A DNA stretch of 64,000 bases from Planctomycetota bacterium (GCA_024280885.1 JAJRPF010000067.1:1-64000), one strand, 5' to 3'. Shown: positions 9,291 to 17,340, numbered from the stretch's first letter. Translations and numbers: made by a program. Notes: generated by a model not told the origin, from the letters alone.

Positions 9291-9650
9291 ATGACTTGTC
9301 TCCTGATTCGCGAAGGCGCAACAGAGTACGGCCCACAATCCGCCACGCGAGGAATCCACGGTGGGCAGCGCGCCCGCCTCCTCGACATCGCCACCGATCC
9401 CGCGCCGCCCGCCGCCCGTGCCCCGCCCGCGCACCGACGCTTTCGGCTCACAGCACCGCCGTCGTCATGCCCGACGTCACACACCGCGCCGCCCGACGAA
9501 CCTTGACCCATCCGAGCCCGCGCCGATACTGCCCATTCGCTCCGCAAGACTTCACCAGAAGTCCCCCGGGAGCCCCAGCCGGCCCCGCCCGCCGCCTCTC
9601 ACCAGGCTTCGGACACCCGGCCGACAAGACCCAGTTCAGCGCAGCGCCGA
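9291..9650. other. Intergenic region upstream of tRNA-Cys
   Basis: About 360 bases without a supportable gene. It should hold the promoter of the 32-aa protein (minus) and of tRNA-Cys (plus). It is C-rich on the plus strand, and no clear -35/-10 pair stands out. Confidence 0.5.
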
Positions 9651-9721
9651 GGCGGCATGGCCAAGTGGTAAGGCAACGGATTGCAAATCCGTGATCCCCG
9701 GTTCGAATCCGGGTGCCGCCT
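9651..9721 (+). tRNA. tRNA-Cys (anticodon GCA)
   Basis: Acceptor GGCGGCA pairs with TGCCGCC, the anticodon stem GGATT/AATCC encloses GCA, and the T-arm reads CGGTTCGAATCCG. The length is 71 nt, and CCA follows directly at 9722-9724. The 3' half of the gene is repeated at 17045-17101, marking it as the integration site of a mobile island. Confidence 0.96.
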
Positions 9722-9735
9722 CCAGCGCGCGTGGG
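9679..9735 (+). repeat. attL: left 57-bp flanking repeat in tRNA-Cys
   Basis: From the anticodon loop to 14 bases past the tRNA, 51 of 57 bases match 17045-17101. The last 21 bases (from GCCGCCTCC through the following GCGCGCGTGGG) are identical. Attachment sites of tRNA-targeting tyrosine recombinases typically span the anticodon or T-loop to the 3' end, which is what is seen here. Confidence 0.8.
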
Positions 9736-10359
9736 GCTTGAAACTCTTATGAACTAAGGGTTTACGTGCCTCGGCCTCTCTTCGAGCGAACCGGCTCTGT
9801 CCGGCTCTGTTTGGCCCTGGTCAGTGCTAATCGGCTGGAATTAGACTAACAAAAGCACTGACACCACTGACACGAGCCAGTGATCCGCGCTCCCAGAGCT
9901 GGTAGGTCTGCCAGCCAACCAGGTTGAGCCTGGAGCAGCCAACCAACCTGCCAACCGAGCAGGTCGCCGCCGACCACATCATCGCCTAGAAGAACTTTCG
10001 GATGGTGCGCGTGAGTACATCGTTCTCGACGACACCATCGCCACTGCCAGCGGAAGTCGTGTTGCGGCATCGACGCCCCGCGTCAGGCTCTTACATGGCG
10101 CGCGTACAGGCACGCTTCGCCCTCGGCTGCGGCTGACTTGAGGCCAGGACGGGCGCTCAGGTCATGGCTGGCGGAGTCGAGTCAAGCGGCAATGACACGA
10201 CCTGCGAGGAGGAGCCTCAACGTTCCGCAGGCGTCTGCCACAGATTTCGCGTCTTGTGAGTGTGTTGTCCTTGGTCCCGGTTCGGCCAGCGCAGGCAATC
10301 TGCCCGAGTGGACAGGTAGCGACCGGCTGAACTTGGACCTTCTGTCGAAGAGGACAGCC
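9736..10359. other. Left end of island, no gene seen
   Basis: About 620 bases rich in short direct repeats (CTGACAC near 9857-9875; AACCAACC/CCAACC near 9917-9957). Such clustered repeats near an att site could be recombinase or excisionase arm sites, but no recombinase gene is present to pair with them. I see no convincing ORF. Confidence 0.45.
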
Positions 10360-10710
10360 ATGATCGACACGCTCGCAACCGACTCGCAACCGGAGATTCT
10401 CACAGTGCCGGAGGTTGCGGCTCTGCTGCGGATCTCGGTGGATGCCGTCTACGACTCCTTGAACAAGCCCGGAGGCATCCCGGGGGCGAAGGTCGGAGGG
10501 AGGTGGCGCTCGCGTCGCTCCGACATCCTCGCCATGCTCAGTGGGCACCACGTCACTCCGACGGCAGATCCCGAGCGGGCTGTCCCGGTTGGCGGCTCCG
10601 AGTCCCCCAAGCGAGCACCCCACATCGGGAAGCCCGGGCGGCCCCGGAAGGCGAGGCGGCGCTCGTCTGGCAGTGGATCGAGTAGCACCACGAAAGCCGG
10701 TGCGCGATGA
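10360..10710 (+). CDS. Excisionase-like helix-turn-helix protein (HTH_17 type)
   Basis: The 116-aa protein has a MerR/excisionase-type DNA-binding domain at residues 12-60 (LTVPEVAALLRISVDAVYDS ... GAKVGGRWRSRRSDI). This is the pattern of AlpA/Xis proteins that bend DNA for excision and may act as regulators. The C-terminal 50 residues are basic and disordered. A GAGGA ribosome-binding site precedes the ATG. The stop overlaps the next gene's ATG by 4 bp, so it heads an operon. Alternative: a transcriptional activator of the island. Confidence 0.75.
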   Translation: MIDTLATDSQPEILTVPEVAALLRISVDAVYDSLNKPGGIPGAKVGGRWRSRRSDILAMLSGHHVTPTADPERAVPVGGSESPKRAPHIGKPGRPRKARRRSSGSGSSSTTKAGAR

Positions 10711-11162
10711 GCACCACCACGGAACTCCGCGATGCCCGTGACGAGGCCGCCGTGCGCTGCTTCTTCAAAGGATGCGGACGGAGGATGCCGAGGGGTCGCG
10801 ATGCCATCGACCGGCACTTCGCCGAGCACCTGGAGCAGTGCCCGCCCGGGCCGGAGCGAGTCGAGATGTTCCGACTCCAGTTCCACCGCATGTGCGCGGT
10901 CATGTGGATGCGAGACGAAGACGATCGCCAACAGCACAGATGGGGCGAGACGAAGGGCATGGTCTTGGCGGTCTTCGAGCGCGCGTCGCGCACCTGGACG
11001 CTCACGGAGCTGCAAAATGAACTCCTTGAGACGACCGGCGACCGCATCCGACCTGCGTTGCACCGGCTCCACAAGGCCGGTGAGATCGTGCGGGTCTCAC
11101 GCGGTCGCTATCGCTCCGCTGCGTGGGCGCGGCGACTCAAGGAGCGCGAGCAAGACGACTGA
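10707..11162 (+). CDS. C2H2-like zinc finger plus winged-helix protein
   Basis: In the 151-aa product, residues 18-45 carry Cys and His spaced like a degenerate C2H2 finger (CFFKGCG...DRHFAEHLEQC). The C-terminal half (residues 85-145) looks like a winged helix (TLTELQNELLETTGDRIRPA...HKAGEIVRVSRGRYR). Both parts suggest DNA binding. It overlaps the excisionase gene by 4 bp (ATGA). I do not recognise a named family; a role as island regulator is inferred from context. Confidence 0.6.
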   Translation: MSTTTELRDARDEAAVRCFFKGCGRRMPRGRDAIDRHFAEHLEQCPPGPERVEMFRLQFHRMCAVMWMRDEDDRQQHRWGETKGMVLAVFERASRTWTLTELQNELLETTGDRIRPALHRLHKAGEIVRVSRGRYRSAAWARRLKEREQDD

Positions 11163-11226
11163 TGAACTACGACGGCTCAGCACATCGCTGAGCCCGACAA
11201 CAGACCGCGAATGGGAGGACGGACAG

Positions 11227-11493
11227 ATGAGAACCGAGACGATAGCGATGCCAAGGAAGCCGATGTTCACCGTCACCGAGCGGGCGCTGGCTCGGAGGAT
11301 CAACCGGCGTCTTCGCCCAGACGGGAGCACACTCAAGAAGTGCTCTCGACGTAGCCGCTGGTGGCGGGACTTGGGCGACTACTACACCGTGGACGACAAC
11401 AACAACATCGTCGATCTCGATGTGGACGTCGAAGCGTTGGGGCGCGAGATGAAGGCGATCGGGCTGTGTGAGCGCGTGTCCGATCCTGACTGA
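11227..11493 (+). CDS. Small hypothetical protein of the island
   Basis: The 88-aa basic-then-acidic protein has an N-terminal segment rich in Arg/Lys with paired Trp (SRRSRWWRDLGDYYTVDDNN). The ATG follows GGACAG. It resembles no family I can name. Its position between the regulatory genes and the replication initiator fits an early island gene. Confidence 0.5.
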   Translation: MRTETIAMPRKPMFTVTERALARRINRRLRPDGSTLKKCSRRSRWWRDLGDYYTVDDNNNIVDLDVDVEALGREMKAIGLCERVSDPD

Positions 11494-11567
11494 CTGATCG
11501 AATCGAAGCAGCCCGCCGGGATGATGCTCGACGGGCTGCGAAGGACAAGACGCAGTGGAGATGCGAA

Positions 11568-12148
11568 GTGCCCCAGAAGAAGAAGTCTACCAGATCGAAG
11601 AAGAAGCCGCCGCACCCCAAGCGGTTCCTCAAGATGCTCTTGGCGCTTTCGCTCGAAGGCCCAGCTCGTGGCCCCGATCGGCGACGCCTCACCTACGTCG
11701 AGTTTCGCACTCTGATCGCTCTCTACGCATACAGCGACAACGACGGCGAGTGCTTCCCTTCGGTTCCGCTCTTGGCCGGAATGACGGGCTGTGACCAGCG
11801 CCCGACACGGACCCGAGACGCCCTTCAACACCTGGAGCATCTGGGATACGACGTCCGCATGAAGAGTGGTGGTGGACGGGGCAGGAGCACGGTCCGCAAA
11901 CTCCTCCTGGATGATCTCGTGGAACGCGGCGAACCCCTCCTCGCGGACATCGAAGAACGCACGAGAAACAGGGGACGGCGCGTCCCGTGTAACGCGAGTC
12001 GTAAACAGGGGACACCCCGTCCGGAAACAGGGGACACCCCGTCCGAGAAACAGGGGACACCCCGTCCGGAAACAGGGGACGCGGCGTCCCCCCGAAGGTT
12101 CCAGGGAAGGTTCCAGGGGAAGATAACCAGGAAGAATCCAAAGGATAG
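11568..12148 (+). CDS. Replication initiator-like protein with winged helix and internal iterons
   Basis: GTG at 11568 follows GGAG. Residues 1-25 are highly basic. Residues 45-130 form a winged-helix domain of the phage replisome-organiser/RepA kind (LTYVEFRTLIALYAYSDNDG, then PSVPLLAGMTGC and DALQHLEHLGYD). Residues 133-170 are a Pro/Thr/Gly-rich repeat (KQGTPRPETGD) encoded by the iterons. The opened frame does not stop here: it runs antisense-like through the next gene to 12938. A -1 step in the CCCCCC run at 12088-12093 instead gives a compact end at TAG 12146-12148. I therefore give 12148 as the likely end. The layout mirrors lambda O, where the origin lies inside the initiator gene. 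Confidence 0.6.
11966..12090 (+). repeat. Five iteron-like repeats, candidate replication origin
   Basis: Units of 20-21 bp begin at 11966, 12003, 12025, 12048 and 12070. The consensus is AAACAGGGGACACCCCGTCC; the three central copies are identical, and the outer two differ in the middle but keep GGGGAC...GTCCC. Spacing is 37, 22, 23 and 22 bp, so the last four lie on one face of the helix. They sit inside the initiator coding sequence. CRISPR is ruled out because the gaps are only 2-3 bp. Confidence 0.8.
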
Positions 12149-12198
12149 AAGTGGCGCGCTGCGCCACCAGGTCGCTGACGCTCAGAGGATCAAGAACG

Positions 12199-12729
12199 AT
12201 GAACACGGAACTGATGCGAGCACTGCGAGACCTCGACGACCTGCCAGCGGTAAGGAAGCGCCTGACGCTTCTGGCGAACGCGACAAGCGCCGACCTGCGA
12301 AGAAACGGGCTGGACGCCGCAGCGAAGTTCGTGCGCCGCGTGACGAGGGCTCTGGGGCCGTGGGCGGCGAACTGGTGGTTGGCGGAGCTGAGCTACTTGG
12401 TGGCGCTCAAGGACGAAGACGGAGAGGACGTGGCGAGGTTCCTTCGCTGGACGTACGGACGCCCCGCAAGTGTGATCCTGACCAAGCAGGCCGCGAAGAG
12501 GCCCGACCCTCAGAAGCTGGAGCACGCCGAGGCATTGGAGTTGATACTGACGCTCAAGCCGGAGACCGTGGGCACGTTGACGAAGGCGATGAACGACGAC
12601 GTATTCGACGAGCTGGTAACGCTTCAGGTCGTAGCAAGGTGGGACGAGCCCGAGATGGAGCCTCTGCGAAGGTGGCTGGAGCCGACGCGAAGAGCCGCAG
12701 CGAAGGCACAGATGGCGAAACGCTCCTGA
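12199..12729 (+). CDS. Hypothetical island protein, helical
   Basis: The 176-aa, largely alpha-helical protein (start MNTELMRALRDLDDL) has Trp and Leu spaced as in packed helices (ALGPWAANWWLAELSYLVAL; FLRWTYGRPASVILTKQ). GAGGA is about 10 nt upstream of the ATG. It lies just after the initiator and iterons, so a role in replication or copy control is conceivable. No named family is recognised. Confidence 0.55.
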   Translation: MNTELMRALRDLDDLPAVRKRLTLLANATSADLRRNGLDAAAKFVRRVTRALGPWAANWWLAELSYLVALKDEDGEDVARFLRWTYGRPASVILTKQAAKRPDPQKLEHAEALELILTLKPETVGTLTKAMNDDVFDELVTLQVVARWDEPEMEPLRRWLEPTRRAAAKAQMAKRS

Positions 12730-12800
12730 GGCTTCACCAGGACGGGCGAATTCTACGCTGGGCAGCGCCGAGCGAGATCTGGAGACGTGATCGACGGATC

Positions 12801-12938
12801 ATGCCGAAAGAGTGCCGGTCAGTGTCCAGCAAGGAAGCCAAGGCGGGCACCTGGGCGAAGATCGTGGGCGTGAAGCTGATCCAGGGTGATGAGCCAGCAT
12901 TCGTGCCGAGGATGCGGACGAAGCCTGCGGCGACATGA
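12801..12938 (+). CDS. Possible small protein (45 aa)
   Basis: A short frame MPKECRSVSSKEAKAGTWAK with 25 more residues reads like protein. It is in the same frame as the initiator gene's extended reading frame. No ribosome-binding site is visible. It could be a real small gene, possibly starting earlier at a rare start codon, or chance. Confidence 0.25.
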   Translation: MPKECRSVSSKEAKAGTWAKIVGVKLIQGDEPAFVPRMRTKPAAT

Positions 12939-13016
12939 TCCCGATCGAGGGCGAGCGCATCGACTGTCCTCGGGTTCGTCGAGAATGAACTCTCCCGACC
13001 CCCAGGAGAGACCGTC

Positions 13017-13421
13017 ATGGGAGCCGTCGAGAGCTTCAAGATCGCGCTGGATGCGTTCCGAGTCATGCAGGACTTGGCGGGGAGTGCCGCGAGCGCAGAA
13101 CTGAACCGCAGGATCGCTGAGGCGTATGCAGCCGTGACCACGGCGTATGCGGACGCGATCGAGCTACGCGAGGAGAACGTGAACCTCAAGCGGCAGTTGG
13201 CTGATGACTCTGAGCAGCGGGCGCTGCGCGAGGCACTCAGTCGTGAGGGTGATGTCTACTGGCTGAGGCCCCCGCCTCCGGGGCATCACGACGGCCCGTT
13301 CTGCATGCTGTGCTCTGACGTTGACCACAAGCTCGTGACCGTGACGGAGTTCACGACACACGACAGCAAGCCTGAGTGGCGGTGCCGGAAGTGCAATCAA
13401 TACGTTCCGCGTCGCATGTGA
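13017..13421 (+). CDS. Coiled-coil and zinc-ribbon protein
   Basis: The 134-aa protein has a helical first half that looks like a coiled coil (residues 20-75) and a C-terminal treble-clef or zinc-ribbon-like part (CMLC near 97 and CRKC near 124). AGGAGA lies 8 nt before the ATG. Proteins with this pairing are frequent in phages and islands; the molecular role is unknown. Confidence 0.6.
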   Translation: MGAVESFKIALDAFRVMQDLAGSAASAELNRRIAEAYAAVTTAYADAIELREENVNLKRQLADDSEQRALREALSREGDVYWLRPPPPGHHDGPFCMLCSDVDHKLVTVTEFTTHDSKPEWRCRKCNQYVPRRM

Positions 13422-14265
13422 GCACGAGTCGATACGGTCATGCGTTGATACAAACGGCCTCCACTGAGGCACCAATCGGGCACCGATAGAGTTGATCCAA
13501 GTGTACGCCACTGAGGCACCAGTCGAGCACGAGTCGAGGCTGGGGCGACCGCCAGCCGTGCCCCTACGCCATCCGCCCGCGAGACTGGGCCGAGGCTGCG
13601 TTGACTACATGATCTCGATTGGTCCCAGGCTCGATGACGATGGGAGAACGGACTACGCATCCGCGCTCTTTAGCCTCGCCACAGGCCGCGTGTCAGTGCT
13701 CGTGTCAGCATGCGGGTGCTCGACGAGCACACACAAACAGATCATGCACACAAACAGTGATTGAGCCTGCCTCAATTGCATGAACACGCCGTTCACTGTA
13801 TCAACCTGCACTTTGACTGTATCAACCTGCAATTGCGCCCCCTCAATTGCATGATGCCGAATGAGAGCCCGCGTAACAGGCGTTCTCATTGAGGCTGCCC
13901 CCTGAGGCGCACGAGGCGAGATCGGGCCACACGCGGGCTCTCACGCAGCCTGAGGCACGATCCCGAGGCCCCGCCCCCGGCCAAAAGTCTAGGGTTTGGG
14001 CGTCGGCGGTCTCCCGCCCCCCGAATTTGTCACACATTCCCGTGTTTCCTTCCGGGTTCAACAATACTGCCCCGATTACGTCGTTCACGTGCTCAGTCCC
14101 CTCAATGTGCTCAATACGCTCAATCTCGTGGGTGAGACCTTCTTTGTTACGATCTCGTGAGTTACGCCCCACGACCTGACGCATGAACGACCACCTGGCC
14201 CAAGAATGACCACCTGGCCCAAGAACGACCAACTCCAGATCATTACCAATCGAGGTTCAATCACT
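13422..14265. other. Repeat-rich noncoding region of the island
   Basis: About 840 bases with lower GC than the surroundings and no supportable gene. It holds: CTCAATTGCATGA at 13771 and 13842; ACTGTATCAACCTGCA at 13795 and 13816; CACTGAGGCACC near 13463 and 13510; a perfect 12-bp inverted repeat GAGAGCCCGCGT at 13863 and its complement at 13931; and a 19-bp tandem repeat from 14185 to 14230. This density suggests a control, partition or second replication region. Confidence 0.65.
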
Positions 14266-15129
14266 ATGCCGAACAATGCCCCTCGCCTGACGGAGAGTCC
14301 CGAATACCGAGCGGAGTGCCGTCGCGTGCTCGCTGAGCGGCGTCCCGTACGAGTTCAAGCCCCTTCGGAGTTCCGCGCGTCCTCAGAACCAGGACTGCCA
14401 GCGTTCACCGATCCGACCATCCGTGCCGGTCTCCGTGTTGATCCCGGTACGACTGTTGATCCCGACACCGACGACCAGATGCCGTCGTGGTGTTCTGCCC
14501 TCGTGCGGCGGCTCACGGGGGCGCTTGCAGGGCATCTCGGTCGAATGGCTCAGCAACGGCGTGATGCTCGGAAGCGTCGGTCTGGCAAGAAGCCGCAGGC
14601 CCCTGTAGCGGCGACTCCGCAGGCGAAGCAACTCCCGAAACAGGTCTCCAGGATGAACGCCAAGACGAGTGCCGAGCAGATCGGTGGTCGGGAGATGAGG
14701 ATCAAGGTGCCCGCCTTCAGGGCCGCTCAGCCCCAGGAGAACCCGGCGTCCAATCCGCCTCGGGCCGGGACGCACCTGCCGGAGCTGCGTCGTGGCGAGC
14801 CGGAGATCTCAGACGGCTACTTCGCGTCCGACGACGAGCGCGACTTCTTCCAGGTGCAGGCCGACCTACGCGACGAGTACGCCAGCGAGTTGCTCCCCGA
14901 GAACGACGGCTTTCCGACGGACTCGCGCGAGGTGAGCGCGTATCAACAGTTCGGCGTCGAGGCATTGCACGCGGCTCGGCTGGCAGCTCAGGAGTTCGAG
15001 GCTCTGCGATCCGGTCCGTTCTGCGGGCAACTCGGCGCAGGCCCGCCGCGATCACTGACGGCGTTCCTCGCGGCTCACCCCGGCGTGATGGAGGCGACCG
15101 GCAATCTGTCGGTCAGGCGGCGTGGCTGA
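14266..15129 (+). CDS. Hypothetical island protein
   Basis: The 287-aa product has a basic, low-complexity middle (residues 85-150, rich in Arg, Lys, Gln, Pro) between more ordered ends. The C-terminal third contains an acidic helical stretch (FFQVQADLRDEYASELLPEN). The start ATG follows GAGG. Its stop overlaps the next gene's ATG (TGATG), so it is coupled to the terminase-like gene; an accessory packaging or capsid-related role is only a guess from position. Confidence 0.5.
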   Translation: MPNNAPRLTESPEYRAECRRVLAERRPVRVQAPSEFRASSEPGLPAFTDPTIRAGLRVDPGTTVDPDTDDQMPSWCSALVRRLTGALAGHLGRMAQQRRDARKRRSGKKPQAPVAATPQAKQLPKQVSRMNAKTSAEQIGGREMRIKVPAFRAAQPQENPASNPPRAGTHLPELRRGEPEISDGYFASDDERDFFQVQADLRDEYASELLPENDGFPTDSREVSAYQQFGVEALHAARLAAQEFEALRSGPFCGQLGAGPPRSLTAFLAAHPGVMEATGNLSVRRRG

Positions 15130-15998
15130 TGCCTCCGAAGATCAAGCTGCCTCCGAAGACGAAGAAGCGACGCACGAAGAAGAGCGCGACCACGACGCCG
15201 GTGACGCCGGTCCTCGATGAACCGTCCGATGGCGCTCTGACTCGCGAACAGCACCTGCTCGGCTCCGTCGTCGAGGACGTCGGCGACTTCCTGCCGAAGT
15301 CCACTTCATCAACGGCAAGCCGATACGACCGGACGCGCACTTCTAAGATGATGCAGTTGATCGAGGACGGCGCAGATCCGCTCGCGGCGTTCTGGTCGGT
15401 CGCCAGAGATCCCGTGACCGGGTTCTCGGAGTGGCGCGGCTGGCTGTCCAGCGAGCACCCGGGAGATGACCGACTCCGACACCGTCTGGCGCGCATGCTC
15501 CAACGCACAGTGCCGGATGTTGTCGCCGAGGCGCGGACGATGGCCGAGGGACGGCTCGCGCACTTGAGCACGTCTGCCGTCTCGACGGTGCAGGCCGTCA
15601 ACGAAGGCAAGGCCGGTGACGGCGCACATGCGCGCTCTCGACTCGATGCCGCGAAGACGATCCTCGGAAGCATCGGCGTGAGCGACAGCGCGAAGGCCGG
15701 TGCAACTGTGAACGTCAACGTGTTCTCGTCGATCGCCGACAAGATCGTCCGTTTGTTGGCGCGGGTGCGCTACGCGCTCTTGCGCTTGAGCCGTCGCCCG
15801 AGTCCCAAGAGACCGAGCATCCCGAGTCCCATCCACGCGGCCGGGGGGAGGGGGACGGCGAAGGTCTCGATCGTGAAGTCATCGAACCTCGCGGCGAGCG
15901 AAGGCTGCCAGGCATTCTGGGCCGAACTGCCGAAGAAGATCCTCGTGTTGGAGTCCAAGAAGCCGTTGTTGGAGCCGTCGAGGAGCGCCGACGTGTAG
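15129..15998 (+). CDS. Terminase small subunit-like protein, 3' end displaced
   Basis: The first ~210 residues fit a phage TerS of the phBC6A51-homeodomain kind. There is an N-terminal basic tail and a helical DNA-binding part (QLIEDGADPLAAFWSVARDP; WLSSEHPGDDRLRHRLARML). The characteristic late segment is a helix-rich stretch ending ARSRLDAAKTILGSIGVSD followed by a beta strand TVNVNVFSSI. Beyond residue ~213 (about 15765) the frame only reads the opposite strand of the convergent PEP-CTERM gene, so the true C-terminus was probably lost at a junction. TerS selects DNA for packaging; no TerL lies nearby. Confidence 0.5.
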   Translation: MPPKIKLPPKTKKRRTKKSATTTPVTPVLDEPSDGALTREQHLLGSVVEDVGDFLPKSTSSTASRYDRTRTSKMMQLIEDGADPLAAFWSVARDPVTGFSEWRGWLSSEHPGDDRLRHRLARMLQRTVPDVVAEARTMAEGRLAHLSTSAVSTVQAVNEGKAGDGAHARSRLDAAKTILGSIGVSDSAKAGATVNVNVFSSIADKIVRLLARVRYALLRLSRRPSPKRPSIPSPIHAAGGRGTAKVSIVKSSNLAASEGCQAFWAELPKKILVLESKKPLLEPSRSADV

Positions 15999-16519
15999 TT
16001 CGCGACGAATGCGCCACCGGTGTAGTCCTCGTCCAACTCGAGGAGCGCCAGCATGTTGGTTGCGTCCCAGGTCAGGCGCATACGGTGAGTTCCGCTGCCC
16101 GGGTGGCCAAGTGTCGCGATCCCTCCATTGTCTGACGTGTGCAACCTGCCGCCGATGATCGAACTCGGGTGGAGCCTGAACATGATCATGGGACTGACGG
16201 GCTCGAAGTTTCCAGAGTGCCGTTCGGCGGTACCCATCCCGAACCAGACGATGTCGCTTCCCGTCTGGACAGTCACCTCTGCGACGAAGTCCTGTCCGAA
16301 GTAGTCGTCGGCCACGGTGCGCAGGTAGGTCCGGCTCGGGGAATTCGGCCCATTGAAGACGGCTGCCCCACCCGAGAAGGACACTGACGGACCGGATACC
16401 TCCAGTTCGGATGGCAACGCGTTCGCGTTGAAATCAATCGTCGTGATCGCCCCCGCGCTCGCGACAGTACCCAGAGCAGCCACGAGTGCGGCTGCGACAA
16501 TGCCAATGATTGGCTTCAT
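15770..16519 (-). CDS. Exported protein with VPLPA/PEP-CTERM-type sorting signal
   Basis: The 249-aa protein has a Sec signal peptide (MKPIIGIVAAALVAALGTVA, cleavage after SAG-A) and a beta-rich body resembling a concanavalin-like sandwich (residues 25-215). It ends with VPLPPAAWMGLGMLGLLGL followed by RRLKRK, i.e. motif, helix and basic tail of an exosortase-type sorting signal. GGGAGGGAG is 6 nt upstream of the ATG. It runs against the island's genes and overlaps the terminase-like frame by 229 bp at the 3' end. It may be cargo or a chromosomal gene trapped inside the repeats. Confidence 0.75.
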   Translation of the reverse strand: MKPIIGIVAAALVAALGTVASAGAITTIDFNANALPSELEVSGPSVSFSGGAAVFNGPNSPSRTYLRTVADDYFGQDFVAEVTVQTGSDIVWFGMGTAERHSGNFEPVSPMIMFRLHPSSIIGGRLHTSDNGGIATLGHPGSGTHRMRLTWDATNMLALLELDEDYTGGAFVANYTSALLDGSNNGFLDSNTRIFFGSSAQNAWQPSLAARFDDFTIETFAVPLPPAAWMGLGMLGLLGLGRRLKRKSA

Positions 16520-17044
16520 AAGGTCTCCCTCCCCAGGGTGCGTGCAGTAGGGCACGTACTGGGGGATGGCGTGACTGCAGTCGCGCTTTTTCGAATTCTC
16601 AAAATGAGAGTGCCCGAGCGTCTCTCGTCGCGACTTCACCACCGAACTGACGGTTTGGCGAAACGTGGGCTCCTCGACTCTTCGAGTGGGTACGAGTCTG
16701 ACCGGAGGCTGAAGGCTGCAGGTCAGAACGAAGACGCCGAGCGCACTGGCGACGACGGACCTCCTCCCTGCAGTTTGCGCCTCAAGCCTCTGGCCTCGGC
16801 AACGCCAGATCGGGACCAGCGGGCACGAAGTCAGAGCTGCAGTGGCCGAACCCACACGGGCGATGACGTCTCGGATGGCCGCGTCGAATTCTGTGTGGTG
16901 TCCTGAGAGACGTACTTGGGGCCACTCGCACTCAGAGAGATCGGGTGCCTGGCTGGGTGCCGACCCACCTGCGGCGTCTGCGCGGACTGCGCCGATCCGA
17001 GCCTACTGCGCGGCTAGTTAGGCACCTAGATTGAGTCTGGAAGC
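16520..17044. other. Upstream region of the PEP-CTERM gene, right end of island
   Basis: About 525 bases with no gene that I can support. The promoter of the minus-strand exported-protein gene should lie here; an AT-richer patch at 16585-16610 (minus strand TTTTGAGAATTCG) is the best candidate. Confidence 0.45.
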
Positions 17045-17101
17045 GATCGCAAGTCCGGGATCCACGGTTCGATTCCGGGCGCCGCCTCCAGCGCGCGTGG
17101 G
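17045..17101 (+). repeat. attR: right 57-bp flanking repeat, tRNA-Cys 3' half
   Basis: It copies the anticodon-loop-to-3'-end half of tRNA-Cys and 14 bases beyond, with 6 mismatches against 9679-9735. The tRNA 5' half is absent, so this is not a second gene. The mismatches suggest either the phage-side version of the core site or later drift. Confidence 0.8.
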
Positions 17102-17280
17102 CTCTTACTCGTGTTCGGGCTCCGACTTGTGCAGGGGAGCCGCGCGTTAGGCTCGTGTTCTCGCCGGGACGTGGGAGTGGGGCGCAGTCCGAAATTGGGG
17201 GCTGCGCGTGTCCAGGAAGAGGCGCAGGGCGCGGGAGAGCGCTCGCAAGCGGTCGATTGCCGCCGCGCAGGCGAAGAAGC

Positions 17281-17340
17281 GGTTGCGAGTATCCGTAAAT
17301 ATCGATACCAATCGCGATATCCGCATTCGCATGCTATTTT
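17281..17340 (+). promoter_or_regulatory. Promoter/operator of the HigBA-type pair
   Basis: An unusually AT-rich 60-base stretch directly before the toxin start contains TTGCGA at about 17283 and TATTTT at 17335. It also has near-palindromic words (ATATCGATA, ATCGCGAT). Autoregulated toxin-antitoxin operons have such operators. The assignment is from pattern only. Confidence 0.4.

Larger units (their letters stand above)
9679..17101. mobile_element. 7.4-kb island in tRNA-Cys, PICI-like phage satellite without integrase
   Basis: The island is bounded by the 57-bp direct repeats. Its genes run on one strand: excisionase-like HTH, zinc/winged-helix protein, small protein, replication initiator with internal iterons, a small protein, zinc-ribbon protein, unknown protein, and a terminase-small-subunit-like gene. 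There is no integrase, large terminase, portal or capsid gene. Xis, rep-ori and TerS without TerL is the logic of phage-inducible chromosomal islands. A minus-strand PEP-CTERM gene sits at the right end and seems to have replaced or truncated the element's 3' part. The function as satellite is an inference. Confidence 0.65.

Noticed and set aside
9736..10359. Hidden integrase gene at the left end of the island
   Set aside because: No frame there shows the RHRY residues of tyrosine recombinases or a serine recombinase N-terminus; the stretch is short and repeat-like.
11966..12090. CRISPR array
   Set aside because: Units are separated by 2-3 bases (one gap of about 16), not by 30-40-base spacers, and lie inside a coding region; no cas genes.
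12150..12938. 456-aa continuous frame as one protein starting at 11568
   Set aside because: Beyond about residue 195 the composition is that of an out-of-frame shadow of the gene at 12199-12729.
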